Source: JACVCJ01 sp052437175 (lineage in GTDB: Bacteria > Bacteroidota > Bacteroidia > CAIKAF01). Taken from it: a DNA stretch of 64,000 nt. The DNA is taken from assembly GCA_052437175.1 (NCBI GenBank), contig JBQVOK010000002.1:507740-571739 (forward strand), read 5' to 3'. A program made the translations under genes and the position numbers. The notes below the pieces were generated by a model, which was not told the origin of the DNA, ran no database searches, and worked only from the letters and a program-made list of their open reading frames with translations. This document shows, piece after piece, positions 27,491 through 35,599 of this stretch; position 1 is the first letter of the stretch; each line of letters opens with the position of its first letter.

Positions 27491-28342
27491 TTAAAAGCGC
27501 CCCAGCCCGGTAATGGTACGAAAGGTAAGATTGATCCGCGGGGTTTTTACTTTGGTGGTAGGTGGCAGGCGGTGCATCCAGTGGGTTTGCGTACTGCCTT
27601 TCATCAGCAGCAGACTGCCGTGTTCCAGCAGCAGGGAAACCACTTCGCCGCTCTGTTTGTGTTTAAACCCGAAACGGCGTTCGGCCCCGAAGCTAAGGGA
27701 AGCGATGGCCCCGTCTTTCTTCAGGTCTTTTTCTGCATCGCTGTGCCAGGCCATGCCTTCCGAGCCGTCGTGGTACAGGTTCAGCAGGCAGGAATTATAG
27801 GTTTCGCCTGTACATTCCTCGGCCAGGGCTTTCAGCGCCAGCAGATCGGGGGTCCAGGGCAGGGCGATCTTGGTGGTGTTCGAATAGGTATATTCAAAAT
27901 CGGCATCGGCGTACCAGGCCACTTTACGTTTGGTTACGATACGTTTACCAAAGATCAGGGCTTCGTCGTTCTTCCATTCGATACCCTGCAACAACTTTTG
28001 CGTATACGCATCCGCCTCCGGGCGCTGCATAATACGCCCGTAATACAGTACGATGCCGTCGTGTGGCAGGAGGTTCGTATGTTCGTCTATATTATTCCCG
28101 AAAAGGTCCATTTTCCATTTTATATATGCCGCTTTCATACAATGTCCGCAGGGCCTGAAACCCGCTTCCCGGGCTTCTTCTGCAGTGGCAAAGAACACCC
28201 GGTTCTCCCGTTTCATGCGTTTGCCCGAAGCGCAATGCAAACGACCGTATATCTTCAGTTGCCGGTTACCTGCCAGCAGAATACTGCCTTTTCGTAAATG
28301 CATGCGCAATTCTTCCGCCGTTATTTCTGTGTGCCTCCACAT
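27491..28342 (-). CDS. Fusion: Ada-type zinc-binding-like domain plus AlkB dioxygenase
   Basis: 283 residues. N-terminal about 75 residues match the Ada metal-binding domain layout: LKIYGRLHCASGKRMKREN, then FFATAEEAREAGFRPCGHCM. Of the four Ada cysteines, C37, C65 and C68 are present but the position of Ada C42 is Lys41. From M78 (MDLFGNN, NLLPHDG) a complete AlkB-like 2-oxoglutarate/Fe(II) dioxygenase follows: HxD H200/D202, distal H257, and R269/R275 of the RxNxTFR-type motif. It should demethylate N1-meA/N3-meC in DNA. Last gene of the operon, sharing one base with the upstream stop (TGATG). The fusion is a continuous frame, not a frameshift join. Confidence 0.88.
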   Translation of the reverse strand: MWRHTEITAEELRMHLRKGSILLAGNRQLKIYGRLHCASGKRMKRENRVFFATAEEAREAGFRPCGHCMKAAYIKWKMDLFGNNIDEHTNLLPHDGIVLYYGRIMQRPEADAYTQKLLQGIEWKNDEALIFGKRIVTKRKVAWYADADFEYTYSNTTKIALPWTPDLLALKALAEECTGETYNSCLLNLYHDGSEGMAWHSDAEKDLKKDGAIASLSFGAERRFGFKHKQSGEVVSLLLEHGSLLLMKGSTQTHWMHRLPPTTKVKTPRINLTFRTITGLGRF

Positions 28343-29040
28343 CAGCTTATGGCATCGTGAAAGATCAGCCCCAGTGTATAGCGTTCGCCGCTGTGCAGCG
28401 GACTTACCCCGTGCTTTACAGCCGCCCGGTAATATCCCCGGCTGCCTTTCAGCGGACGGAAAGCCGTTGTAAAAATAAGCATATCTCCTTTAGCCGGCTG
28501 CAAAACCGTAGCCTTGGACTGCGCGCGGGGTTGCTGTTCGGTGAGCACAAATTCGCCACCCGTATGGTCTACACCACTTTCCGACAGAAAAAATACCGCC
28601 TGGAAAGGAAAATAACATGCACCGTACAGGTCCTGGTGCAGGGTGTTGTACCCTCCGGGGCCGTATTTCAGGATGAGCGGCGTGGCTTTCTGCTGTCCTG
28701 CCGCACGGCATTCCGCCAGCAGTTCTTCGTGGGTAGCCGGGAAACGGCGTTCTATGTTCAGCGCCTGCATCCAGAGATCAGCCACCGGCACCAGCAGGGG
28801 ATAGAGCTGTTCGCGCAGCGATTGCAGCAGGGATGGCAGGGGATACGTAAAGTATTTATATTCTCCCTGCCCGAAACGATGCCGTTCCATGAGTACCGTT
28901 TTACGATACAGGTCAGGTTGTACATACAGTTGCCGTACCTGTTCACATTCTGCCGCATCCAGTATTGCCGGACATAACACATAACCCTGTCGGTTCAGGC
29001 TTTCGGCTATGTATTGCGCATCAATCGCTATCTTTTTCAT
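28342..29040 (-). CDS. 2OG-Fe(II) oxygenase of the alkylation-repair operon
   Basis: 232 residues from ATG 29040, which overlaps the ada stop (ATGA); the long upstream extension of the open frame is inside ada and is rejected. Iron ligands H135-x-D137 (NTLHQDLYG) and H210 (VKHGVS), with R220 as likely 2-oxoglutarate anchor (GERYTLG). It matches the COG3826-type oxygenases found beside ada and alkB. Substrate not established; location suggests a role in alkylation damage response. Confidence 0.82.
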   Translation of the reverse strand: MKKIAIDAQYIAESLNRQGYVLCPAILDAAECEQVRQLYVQPDLYRKTVLMERHRFGQGEYKYFTYPLPSLLQSLREQLYPLLVPVADLWMQALNIERRFPATHEELLAECRAAGQQKATPLILKYGPGGYNTLHQDLYGACYFPFQAVFFLSESGVDHTGGEFVLTEQQPRAQSKATVLQPAKGDMLIFTTAFRPLKGSRGYYRAAVKHGVSPLHSGERYTLGLIFHDAIS

Positions 29041-29882
29041 ACGGGTTCCTCCTGTCGGGCCGCTTCCCAGCCGATGATCGCTGTTTTCCGGTCGGGGCCC
29101 CACATATAGCCACCGCTTTCCCCGTTTGCACGGATGACACGATGACAGGGGATGAGATAGGCCACCGGGTTGCTGCCTATGGCCGTGCCTACGGCGCGTT
29201 GTGCATCCGGACTGCCGATACCCGCGGCGATACGTCCGTAGGTACTGAGTGCGCCCCTGGGGATCTTCAGCAGGCTTTCCCACACTTTCAGCTGAAAATC
29301 GCTGCCTTTCAGGTGAAGTTTAATGGCCGGAAGATCGCCCTTATGCACACGAAAGATGGCCAGGGCATTACGCTGCAGTTCGTCTTCGGCTTCCAGGTAC
29401 TGCGCTCCGGGAAAACGGGCCTGCAAAGCAGCCAGTCCCTCTTCCCGGCTCTCGCAAAAGGCCATGTAGCAGATCCCTTTGCCGGTAGAGGCCACCAGTA
29501 CCGTACCGAACGGACTTTCTGCAAACTGATAGCTTATATGCAGGTTACGGCCACCGTTGCGGTATTCAGCCGGCGTCATACCTTCGATGTTCACAAAAAG
29601 ATCGTGCAGGCGTCCGGTGCCCGAAAGCCCGGTTTCCATAGCCGTTTCAAAAAGGGTGGCCTGTTGTTCCAGTATTTTTTTGGCGTGGGCAATACTGGTG
29701 TACTGCAGGAATTTCTTGGGACTGGTGCCCGCCCATTCCGTAAAAAGCCGCTGGAAATGCCAGGGGCTGAGGTGCAGGCCTGCGGCCAGTTCGTCCAGGT
29801 CGGGATGCGTACGGAAATGCGTACGTATATACCCGATGGCTTCCGCGATACGCTCGTAATTGATCTGTTCCTGTACTTTCAT
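29037..29882 (-). CDS. ada: AraC-type regulator fused to O6-methylguanine-DNA methyltransferase (Ada without its N-terminal zinc domain)
   Basis: 281 residues. AraC-type double HTH (about 8-108: DLDELAAGLHLSPWHFQRLF and a second helix pair ending MTPAEYR), then the methyltransferase domain with the active site IPCHRVI (C246) and the following GGYMWGPDRK loop. The N-terminal methylphosphotriester-sensing zinc domain of E. coli Ada is absent; a related domain lies on the AlkB fusion of the same operon. First gene of a three-gene overlapping operon (ATGA, then TGATG). It repairs O6-methylguanine and probably controls the operon. Confidence 0.93.
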   Translation of the reverse strand: MKVQEQINYERIAEAIGYIRTHFRTHPDLDELAAGLHLSPWHFQRLFTEWAGTSPKKFLQYTSIAHAKKILEQQATLFETAMETGLSGTGRLHDLFVNIEGMTPAEYRNGGRNLHISYQFAESPFGTVLVASTGKGICYMAFCESREEGLAALQARFPGAQYLEAEDELQRNALAIFRVHKGDLPAIKLHLKGSDFQLKVWESLLKIPRGALSTYGRIAAGIGSPDAQRAVGTAIGSNPVAYLIPCHRVIRANGESGGYMWGPDRKTAIIGWEAARQEEPV

Positions 29883-29902
29883 CGTTCTTGTATTTTACGG
29901 TA

Positions 29903-29934
29903 CAAAGTTCCGAAGGTTTGGGCCGGCATACAAC
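29903..29934 (-). promoter_or_regulatory. Candidate promoter of the ada-oxygenase-alkB operon
   Basis: On the minus strand GTTG (29934-29931), a 20-bp spacer, then GAACTTTG (29910-29903) resembles TTTG-N20-TAnnTTTG with one mismatch in each element. The ada ATG at 29882 is about 20 nt downstream. Confidence 0.4.
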
Positions 29935-29994
29935 CCGAAACTTGCGGAGTTTAGTTAAAGAGCTTAAAGCGCCGGAAGGGTTCAGTAATACAGC

Positions 29995-30582
29995 TCAGCA
30001 ATCGTTCTCCAGCGCCCGGATACATTCTTCACGTATCTCCCAGAGTTCCGCGGCTGTGTAGCGTTCAAAAGCCGGTTCGGAACGGTATTTTTCAAGCTGA
30101 TCTTTATGAAATGAAATTTTAAAGGTAGTGATCTGCTCCGGCGTTATTTCTCTTTCCAGGATAAGATCCGGCAGGAATGCAGAGGGCTCTGCACCGGTTT
30201 TCGTATAGTCAAGCACTTCGCTGCCGTAACGCAGGTAACAATGTGCTTCGGGCATGTAGGGCAGCTGGTATGTACGGAGCGTTTCCGCTACTTCGGGTGT
30301 GTTCTGTGCATGCATGCGGAAGAGCCCGAGGATCAGGCGGATGCCCGGGAACCCGTTCTCATCGGCCAGTTGTTTCAGCAGGGCGTGTTTGGTGCTGCAG
30401 GTGCCCCGCTGTTCCCTGAAAAGGCTGAGCAGATCGGTTTTATCTGCATTGCGGCCATAGGGCAGGTTGCGGATGAAGGCGGCAGCTTCCTGGAAATTAT
30501 ATATACCCCGGCTCCGGAATGCATTGGAATCGGGCGCTTCTGCTATAATCTGAAAACTGGGAAACCTAAGGTCTTTATTCAT
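29995..30582 (-). CDS. Transglutaminase-like cysteine protein, uncharacterised
   Basis: 195 residues, cytoplasmic by lack of signal. A Cys-His-Asp series in transglutaminase order is visible: C62 in RGTCSTKHALLKQLA, H114 in EAHCYLRYG, D125 in EVLDYT. This fits a small transglutaminase-like/papain-fold protein, but the rest has no signature I recognise. It lies 44 nt downstream of the small membrane protein gene on the same strand. Confidence 0.65.
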   Translation of the reverse strand: MNKDLRFPSFQIIAEAPDSNAFRSRGIYNFQEAAAFIRNLPYGRNADKTDLLSLFREQRGTCSTKHALLKQLADENGFPGIRLILGLFRMHAQNTPEVAETLRTYQLPYMPEAHCYLRYGSEVLDYTKTGAEPSAFLPDLILEREITPEQITTFKISFHKDQLEKYRSEPAFERYTAAELWEIREECIRALENDC

Positions 30583-30626
30583 TTTATTTAATTTCAGATA
30601 AGATGAAAATACAAATTGAGCTATTC

Positions 30627-31214
30627 CTATCTGAATTCAGGGAAACATTGCGCTCCTATTGCCCCTCCCTGATATTCAAATACAATCTGATCTGAATACA
30701 ATATATAATTACAACTATCATTGTATTCCTGTTTCTGAAGAGCAGAAAGAGGCTGTGTGAACAACCGGTAAAAATACATCCCGAACCCTCTACGTACAAA
30801 GCCGATTTCGCAGGGCTCGCCGCTACGTATAGATATACAGTTTACAGATTCGAGTTTTCGCTGCAACGTTTTCAATATTTCCCTTGACCAGCCAATTTCT
30901 CGTAAGAGGCTGTCTGTTTTGTAAGAATAGAGTGGCAGATCCCAATTGTTGCTCCTGGAAAGACTATCTCTGATGTGAAAAGAAAGTTCGTCTTTTTTAG
31001 TAAACTCTAGATATACCGTTTTATTTTCCGGCTCCACGGAACGCATATACCTAACCAGGTCAGCGAACCCTTCAGAATTTTCCTTATAATTCTGCTCCAG
31101 GTCATCAACGTTTGAGGAGCTCTCTATGAACAACAGGCATACTACCGCAACAATGAAAACAGATACAAGAATACCAATGACGGCCCTTTTTCTGCCGGGC
31201 TTTTTTGTTTTCAT
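30627..31214 (-). CDS. Uncharacterised single-TM protein
   Basis: 195 residues. Basic N-terminus (KTKKPGRKRA), one TM helix (about 12-31), and an extracytoplasmic-type domain of mixed charge with three Cys (NCISIRSGEPC and QCFPEFR). No family recognised. Its ATG follows the RidA stop directly (TAGATG), which argues for translational coupling. Confidence 0.65.
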   Translation of the reverse strand: MKTKKPGRKRAVIGILVSVFIVAVVCLLFIESSSNVDDLEQNYKENSEGFADLVRYMRSVEPENKTVYLEFTKKDELSFHIRDSLSRSNNWDLPLYSYKTDSLLREIGWSREILKTLQRKLESVNCISIRSGEPCEIGFVRRGFGMYFYRLFTQPLSALQKQEYNDSCNYILYSDQIVFEYQGGAIGAQCFPEFR

Positions 31215-31613
31215 CTACTCTGCGATCAGGGCAATGCCCTCAATTTCGACCAGGCAACCCGGACGACCAAGTCCCGACACAAAAGCTACGGTTACAAGCG
31301 GAAACGGATCGCCCTGTTTCCACTTCTGCTGGAAAGCGGCAAAGCCTTCACGCGGGTCCTGGCCCTGGAGCAGGAGTATGGTCATTTTTACCAGGTTTTT
31401 CATATCGCCTCCGGCACTGTGCAGTATCTTTTCGATGTTCTCCAGCACCTGTTCCGACTGCTCTTTCAGGGTATCGCCCTTTATATTACCGGCCGGATCG
31501 ATGGCATTCTGTCCGCCGATATACAGGGTCTTGTGCGGGCCGGATACGGCAATGGCGTGTGAATAGCCCATTCCTGCAGCCATGGAGTCGGGATTGATAT
31601 ATTCCAGTTTCAT
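31215..31613 (-). CDS. RidA family protein (reactive intermediate deaminase-like)
   Basis: 132 residues from ATG 31613, where the conserved N-terminus begins (MKLEYINPDSMAAGMGYSHA). Family features GPHKTLYIGGQNAIDP, TKVTILL-like VKMTILLLQG and the C-terminal GCLVEIEGIALIAE. The Arg of the imine-binding site expected near residue 105 is not clearly placed (the segment reads SGLGRPGCLVEIE), so deaminase activity is uncertain. The family hydrolyses reactive enamines/imines. Confidence 0.88.
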   Translation of the reverse strand: MKLEYINPDSMAAGMGYSHAIAVSGPHKTLYIGGQNAIDPAGNIKGDTLKEQSEQVLENIEKILHSAGGDMKNLVKMTILLLQGQDPREGFAAFQQKWKQGDPFPLVTVAFVSGLGRPGCLVEIEGIALIAE

Positions 31614-31969
31614 AATACTTACGTTAAGTCCTACGTTTATTTTCACAAGTCCGGATGGAATTTTTCAAGCGGGATCTCCCCCCGGTTTCCGGCCTTGTTT
31701 CTTCAAAGATAGAAATTCGTAGTCTTTCTCAGGGAAAGAACGTGCGATTGGGTGCGAGTGTGGTTTTTGTGCGTGTTTGTGAGGCGGATGGTACCCGGTC
31801 TCAAGGTTTGCCAGCTCTCTGTTGTTGCCGCTCGCTTCGCTCGCGGCGCTTGCGCGCTCAGGTTGTTTGCTGACGCCTGATTAGGGTTACGGTGTTACGC
31901 GCTCGCTTCGCTCGCGCTGCACTGTCTGGTCCGCACTCGCGTTGCTCGCGCTGCGCTTAACGTTTTTAT
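31614..31969. other. Non-coding stretch with short GC-rich palindromes
   Basis: No plausible gene. The stretch between about 31835 and 31955 contains three variants of a short palindrome-like element: GCTCGCTTCGCTCGC twice and ACTCGCGTTGCTCGC once, each followed by GGCGC or GCTGC words. They resemble dispersed intergenic palindromic repeats. The first 200 bases show no further structure. Confidence 0.5.
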
Positions 31970-32340
31970 GGATTAGCTGCGCTGATCCCGAACGGGGGGA
32001 TTATGACCCAAACAAAAGCCCAACCCGCCTGTGGCGGGATAGCTTTTGTGTTTCCCGGCGGCGCTGGAAAGNNNNNNNNNNNNNNNNNNNNNNNNNNNNN
32101 NNNNNNNNNNNNNNNNNNNNNNNNNNNNNNNNNNNNNNNNNNNNNNNNNNNNNNNNNNNNNNNNNNNNTAGCTTTTGTGTTTCCCGGCGGCGCTGGAAAG
32201 CAAGCTTTTTTACGCAATGGATTAGCTCCGCTGATCCCGAATGGGGGGATTATGACCCAAACAAAAGCCCAACCCGCCTGCGGCGGGATAGCTTTTGTGT
32301 TTCCCGGCGGCGCTGGAAAGCAAGCTTTCCGCTTGCCGGG
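31970..32340. repeat. Tandem repeat of about 120 bp with strong hairpins
   Basis: The word beginning TAGCTTTTGTGTTTCCCGGC occurs at 32040, 32169 and 32289; the last two are 120 bp apart. The GGATTAGCT start is seen at 31970 and 32219. Each unit holds hairpins CCCGCC-TGy-GGCGGG inside ACAAAAGC/GCTTTTGT. The third copy is followed by an inverted match (GCCGGGAAACACAAAAG at 32334-32350), giving a long foldback. Frames stay open through it only because 120 is divisible by 3. Confidence 0.8.
32072..32168. other. Assembly gap (97 N)
   Basis: Unresolved bases inside the tandem repeat. The 32 bases before and after the gap are identical, so the gap stands for an uncertain number of repeat units and the real length is unknown. 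Confidence 0.95.
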
Positions 32341-32346
32341 AAACAC

Positions 32347-32376
32347 AAAAGCCTTTCACTTTCGTGAAAGGCTTTT
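32347..32376 (-). terminator. Terminator of the tRNA-Gln transcript
   Basis: Perfect 13-bp stem AAAAGCCTTTCAC/GTGAAAGGCTTTT with a 4-nt loop, beginning 4 nt after the tRNA 3' end on the minus strand. Flanking A- and T-runs also permit function in the other direction. Confidence 0.85.
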
Positions 32377-32380
32377 GTTT

Positions 32381-32453
32381 GTTGCCCGAGCTGGATTCGA
32401 ACCAACACAGTCAGAACCAAAATCTGAAGTCCTGCCATTAGACGATCGGGCAA
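32381..32453 (-). tRNA. tRNA-Gln (anticodon TTG)
   Basis: 73-nt cloverleaf on the minus strand. Acceptor stem TTGCCCG/CGGGCAA, anticodon stem TCAGA/TCTGA around the loop TTTTGGT (anticodon TTG), T-arm GTTGG-TTCGAAT-CCAGC. CCA is not encoded. A strong terminator follows directly. Confidence 0.95.
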
Positions 32454-32498
32454 TTGCGGGTGCAAAGATAAAACAGAAATCTTTCCCTGCAAATATTT

Positions 32499-33380
32499 TT
32501 AGCCATTTAATGCCTCTGCACCACCAACGATTTCAAGGATTTCGTTGGTAATGGCAGCCTGACGGGCTTTATTGTAGCTGAGTTTGAGCTCCTTCAGCAG
32601 TTCGCCGGCGTTGTCCGTGGCCTTGTGCATGGCCGTCATACGGGCACCGTGCTCGGCCGCCTGTGAGTCCAGGATCACCTTAAAGAACTGCGTTTTAAGC
32701 GAGGCCGGGATCAGGTTGTACACGATCTCTTCCTTGCTCGGCTGGTAGATATAATCCGTAGTAGCCGCAGAAGCCTGGTTTTTATCGTTTGAAGACGCAA
32801 TAGGCAGGTAGTTGTCCACCACCGTAGTGATCGACGCCGCAGAGCGGAATTCGTTGTATACGATGTACACTTTATCGAACACCTTTTCGGCAAAAAGGCC
32901 CATTACCAGCTCGGCAATACCGTTGGCGTTGGCAAAGGTGGGTTTGTCCACCACCTCGTCGAACTGGGCCCAGATCTTTACATCGCGCTTGCTGAAAACA
33001 CCGGAGGCTTTACGGCCGATACAGATCAGTTCGAGGTTGCCGCTTTTTACCTGGGCCGCATGCTCTTCCAGGAAGGCATTGGCTTTTTTGATCACGTTGG
33101 CATTGAAAGCGCCGCAAAGACCTTTATTGGCAGTAACCACCACCAGCAGGATACGTTTAGCCTCGCGCTGCTCGGCATAAGGGCTTTCGGTATCCGAAGA
33201 AACAGCTCCGCTCAGGTTGCCCAGTATCTCCTTCAGCTTGTTGGCATAGGGACGCATACGGGTAATGTTATCCTGTGCTCTCTTCAGCTTGGATGCAGAC
33301 ACCAGCTTCATGGCCGATGTGATCTGGCGGGTGGAGCTTACGGATGATATCCTGTTTCGTACTTCTTTTAAGCTTGGCAT
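32499..33380 (-). CDS. atpG: ATP synthase F1 gamma subunit
   Basis: 293 residues. Conserved N-terminus SLKEVRNRISSVSSTRQITS with KAMKLVSASK-like SAMKLVSASKLKRAQ, and the C-terminal helix MTAMHKATDNAGELL, then YNKARQAAITNEILEIVGGA. Forms the rotor shaft between F1 and the c-ring. Last gene of the operon; a hairpin separates it from atpA. atpD and atpC are not next to it, the usual Bacteroidota arrangement. Confidence 0.97.
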   Translation of the reverse strand: MPSLKEVRNRISSVSSTRQITSAMKLVSASKLKRAQDNITRMRPYANKLKEILGNLSGAVSSDTESPYAEQREAKRILLVVVTANKGLCGAFNANVIKKANAFLEEHAAQVKSGNLELICIGRKASGVFSKRDVKIWAQFDEVVDKPTFANANGIAELVMGLFAEKVFDKVYIVYNEFRSAASITTVVDNYLPIASSNDKNQASAATTDYIYQPSKEEIVYNLIPASLKTQFFKVILDSQAAEHGARMTAMHKATDNAGELLKELKLSYNKARQAAITNEILEIVGGAEALNG

Positions 33381-33394
33381 AAAAAATATATTAC

Positions 33395-33423
33395 CTGTTC
33401 CCTCACCGAAAGCGAGGGAACAG
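33395..33423 (-). promoter_or_regulatory. Intercistronic hairpin between atpA and atpG
   Basis: Perfect 10-bp stem CTGTTCCCTC (33395-33404) with GAGGGAACAG (33414-33423) and a 9-nt loop. It lies 13 nt after the atpA stop and 14 nt before the atpG start. On the minus strand a T-rich run follows. Could be a partial terminator or mRNA-stability element. Confidence 0.7.
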
Positions 33424-33436
33424 AATCATTCTACAA

Positions 33437-35017
33437 TTACTTGGCGAATTTGGCAGACACCTCTTTGGCTACTTTTTCAAGTACAGCGGTGATCTCATCG
33501 TCGAATTTACCGGCTTTCAGCGCATCCAGGGTAGGACGGTGCTGGGCATCCAGTACAGACAGGTAATCTTCCTGGAACTCACGCACTTTGTTCACGGGAA
33601 CGCTGCGCAGCAGGTTTTTGGTACCGGCATAGATGATCGCGATCTGTTTCTCTACCGTCATCGGGCTGAACTGGGCCTGTTTCAGGATCTCCACGTTACG
33701 GGCACCTTTGTCCAGTACGAGTTTGGTAGCGCTGTCGAGGTCGGAACCGAATTTGGCAAAGGCCTCCAGCTCGCGGTACTGTGCCTGGTCGAGCTTCAGG
33801 GTACCGGCTACTTTCTTCATCGATTTGATCTGTGCGTTACCACCCACACGCGATACCGAGATACCTACGTTAATGGCCGGACGTACACCCGAGTTGAACA
33901 GGTTCGACTCGAGGAAGATCTGTCCGTCGGTGATCGAGATCACATTGGTCGGGATGTATGCAGATACGTCACCCGCCTGTGTTTCGATGATGGGCAGAGC
34001 GGTGAGTGAACCGCCGCCTTTTACTTTACCTTTCAGGGATGCCGGCAGGTCGTTCATTTCGGCAGCGATGGCGTCGTTGTTGATCACTTTCGCGGCACGC
34101 TCGAGCAGACGGCTGTGCAGGAAGAATACGTCACCCGGGTAGGCTTCACGTCCGGGCGGACGGCGCAGCAGCAGGGATACCTCACGGTAAGCAACGGCCT
34201 GTTTAGACAGGTCATCGTACACGATCAGGGCCGGACGGCCTGTGTCGCGGAAATACTCCCCGATAGCGCAACCGGCGAACGGAGCGTAGAACTGCATCGG
34301 AGCAGGGTCTGAGGCCGAGGCGGCAACGATCACCGTATAGGCAAGCGCTCCGGCATCTTCCAGCGTTTTAGCGATGGAAGCCACGGTAGAACCTTTCTGT
34401 CCGATAGCTACATATATACAGAATACAGGTTTGCCTGCTTCGTAAAATTCTTTCTGGTTGATGATGGTATCGAGGGCGATGGCCGTTTTACCGATCTGGC
34501 GGTCACCGATGATCAGCTCACGCTGTCCGCGGCCGATCGGGATCATGGCATCGATCGATTTGATACCGGTCTGCAGGGGTTCGTTCACCGGCTGACGGTA
34601 AATTACACCCGGTGCTTTACGTTCCAGGGGCATCAGCACGCTTTCGCCGGTGATGGGACCTTTACCGTCGATGGGGTTACCCAGGGTATCCACCACGCGG
34701 CCCAGCATTCCTTCACTTACGGGAATAGAGGCAATTTCGCCCAGGCGTTTTACGGTCTGCCCTTCGCGGATATCTCCGGAAGGACCAAGAAGTACGGCAC
34801 CCACGTTATCTTCTTCCAGGTTCAGTACGATAGCGCGTACGCCATTCTGGAACTCGATCAGCTCACCGGCCTGTACATTGTTCAGTCCGTAAATACGTGC
34901 AATACCATCTCCTACCTGAAGCACGGTACCCACTTCTTCTAACTGAGCGCCCGTTTTAAAACCGGATAACTGCTCTCTCAGGATTGCGGATACTTCCGCC
35001 GGTTTAATTTCTGCCAT
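33437..35017 (-). CDS. atpA: ATP synthase F1 alpha subunit
   Basis: 526 residues. Walker A at 171-178 reads GDRQIGKT (Ile where Thr is usual in other bacteria); also the catalytic-interface ISVSRVGGNAQIKSMKKVAG and FAKFGSDLD regions. Noncatalytic nucleotide-binding subunit of F1. Starts 11 nt after atpH. Confidence 0.98.
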   Translation of the reverse strand: MAEIKPAEVSAILREQLSGFKTGAQLEEVGTVLQVGDGIARIYGLNNVQAGELIEFQNGVRAIVLNLEEDNVGAVLLGPSGDIREGQTVKRLGEIASIPVSEGMLGRVVDTLGNPIDGKGPITGESVLMPLERKAPGVIYRQPVNEPLQTGIKSIDAMIPIGRGQRELIIGDRQIGKTAIALDTIINQKEFYEAGKPVFCIYVAIGQKGSTVASIAKTLEDAGALAYTVIVAASASDPAPMQFYAPFAGCAIGEYFRDTGRPALIVYDDLSKQAVAYREVSLLLRRPPGREAYPGDVFFLHSRLLERAAKVINNDAIAAEMNDLPASLKGKVKGGGSLTALPIIETQAGDVSAYIPTNVISITDGQIFLESNLFNSGVRPAINVGISVSRVGGNAQIKSMKKVAGTLKLDQAQYRELEAFAKFGSDLDSATKLVLDKGARNVEILKQAQFSPMTVEKQIAIIYAGTKNLLRSVPVNKVREFQEDYLSVLDAQHRPTLDALKAGKFDDEITAVLEKVAKEVSAKFAK

Positions 35018-35028
35018 AAAGCGAAATA

Positions 35029-35598
35029 TTAATATTCTTTAATGTAAAGGTTCTGATTAAATGATCGTTTCAGGTCGCTGATCTCGTGAGCAAAGCTCAT
35101 GTCGATCTGTTTATCGCCCACGGTAAGTATATAACCGCCGATCATGGACGGGTCTACTTTTTCTTCGAGGATGATCTCCGTAACGCCCGCGAACCCGGGA
35201 GCGGTACGTACAATATTTTTAATGCGGTCGCGCAGCAGGGCCGTCAGCGGTACAGCTGTAGCCACATGGGCAACCAGGATACCTTTTTTGGCATTGTACA
35301 GGTTCACATAAGCTTTGGCAATATCTCCCAGGTACTGTTCGCGGCGGCTTTTGGCCAGCTTTTCCACAAAAGCATTGGTCAGTTCCGAAAAGGAAGGGAA
35401 AACGGCACGGATAGCCGAAACCTTTTTATCGAAACGGATCACCGGACTTTTCAGCATGGCTTTAAAGTCGGCCACTTTATCGTATGTTTCGCCAAACACC
35501 TGCATTTCGGCAAACACCTGGTCGGCTACGCCTTTTTCCACAGCCAGGCTGTACAATGCATTTGCGTAGCGTACGGCTACTTTTGAAATTCCAGCCAT
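35029..35598 (-). CDS. atpH: ATP synthase F1 delta subunit
   Basis: 189 residues, mostly helical N-terminal domain (VRYANALYSLAVEKGVADQV) and C-terminal domain with the family segment DPSMIGGYILTVGDKQIDMS. Connects the top of F1 to the b-subunit stator. One base separates it from atpF. Confidence 0.95.
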   Translation of the reverse strand: MAGISKVAVRYANALYSLAVEKGVADQVFAEMQVFGETYDKVADFKAMLKSPVIRFDKKVSAIRAVFPSFSELTNAFVEKLAKSRREQYLGDIAKAYVNLYNAKKGILVAHVATAVPLTALLRDRIKNIVRTAPGFAGVTEIILEEKVDPSMIGGYILTVGDKQIDMSFAHEISDLKRSFNQNLYIKEY

Positions 35599-35599
35599 C

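Noticed and set aside
28342..29283. Longer form of the 2OG-Fe(II) oxygenase starting at 29283
   Set aside because: The extra 81 codons lie inside the ada coding region, are Arg/Gly/His-rich and non-conserved. ATG 29040 overlaps the ada stop and starts the real domain.
29966..29972. AAAGCGC, resembling the core of the E. coli Ada box
   Set aside because: Seven bases only, in the opposite orientation to ada, and the Ada domain that reads this box in E. coli is absent from this regulator. Likely chance.
31800..32340. Possible CRISPR array
   Set aside because: Repeats are long (about 120 bp), contiguous and contain hairpins, with no short regular repeats separated by unique spacers and no cas genes.
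31942..32551. Long open frames on both strands across the 120-bp repeats, with repeated peptide units
   Set aside because: The unit is 120 bp (divisible by 3), so any frame without a stop stays open. The sequence is hairpin-rich, contains the N gap, has no start/ribosome context and runs into the tRNA. Not coding.
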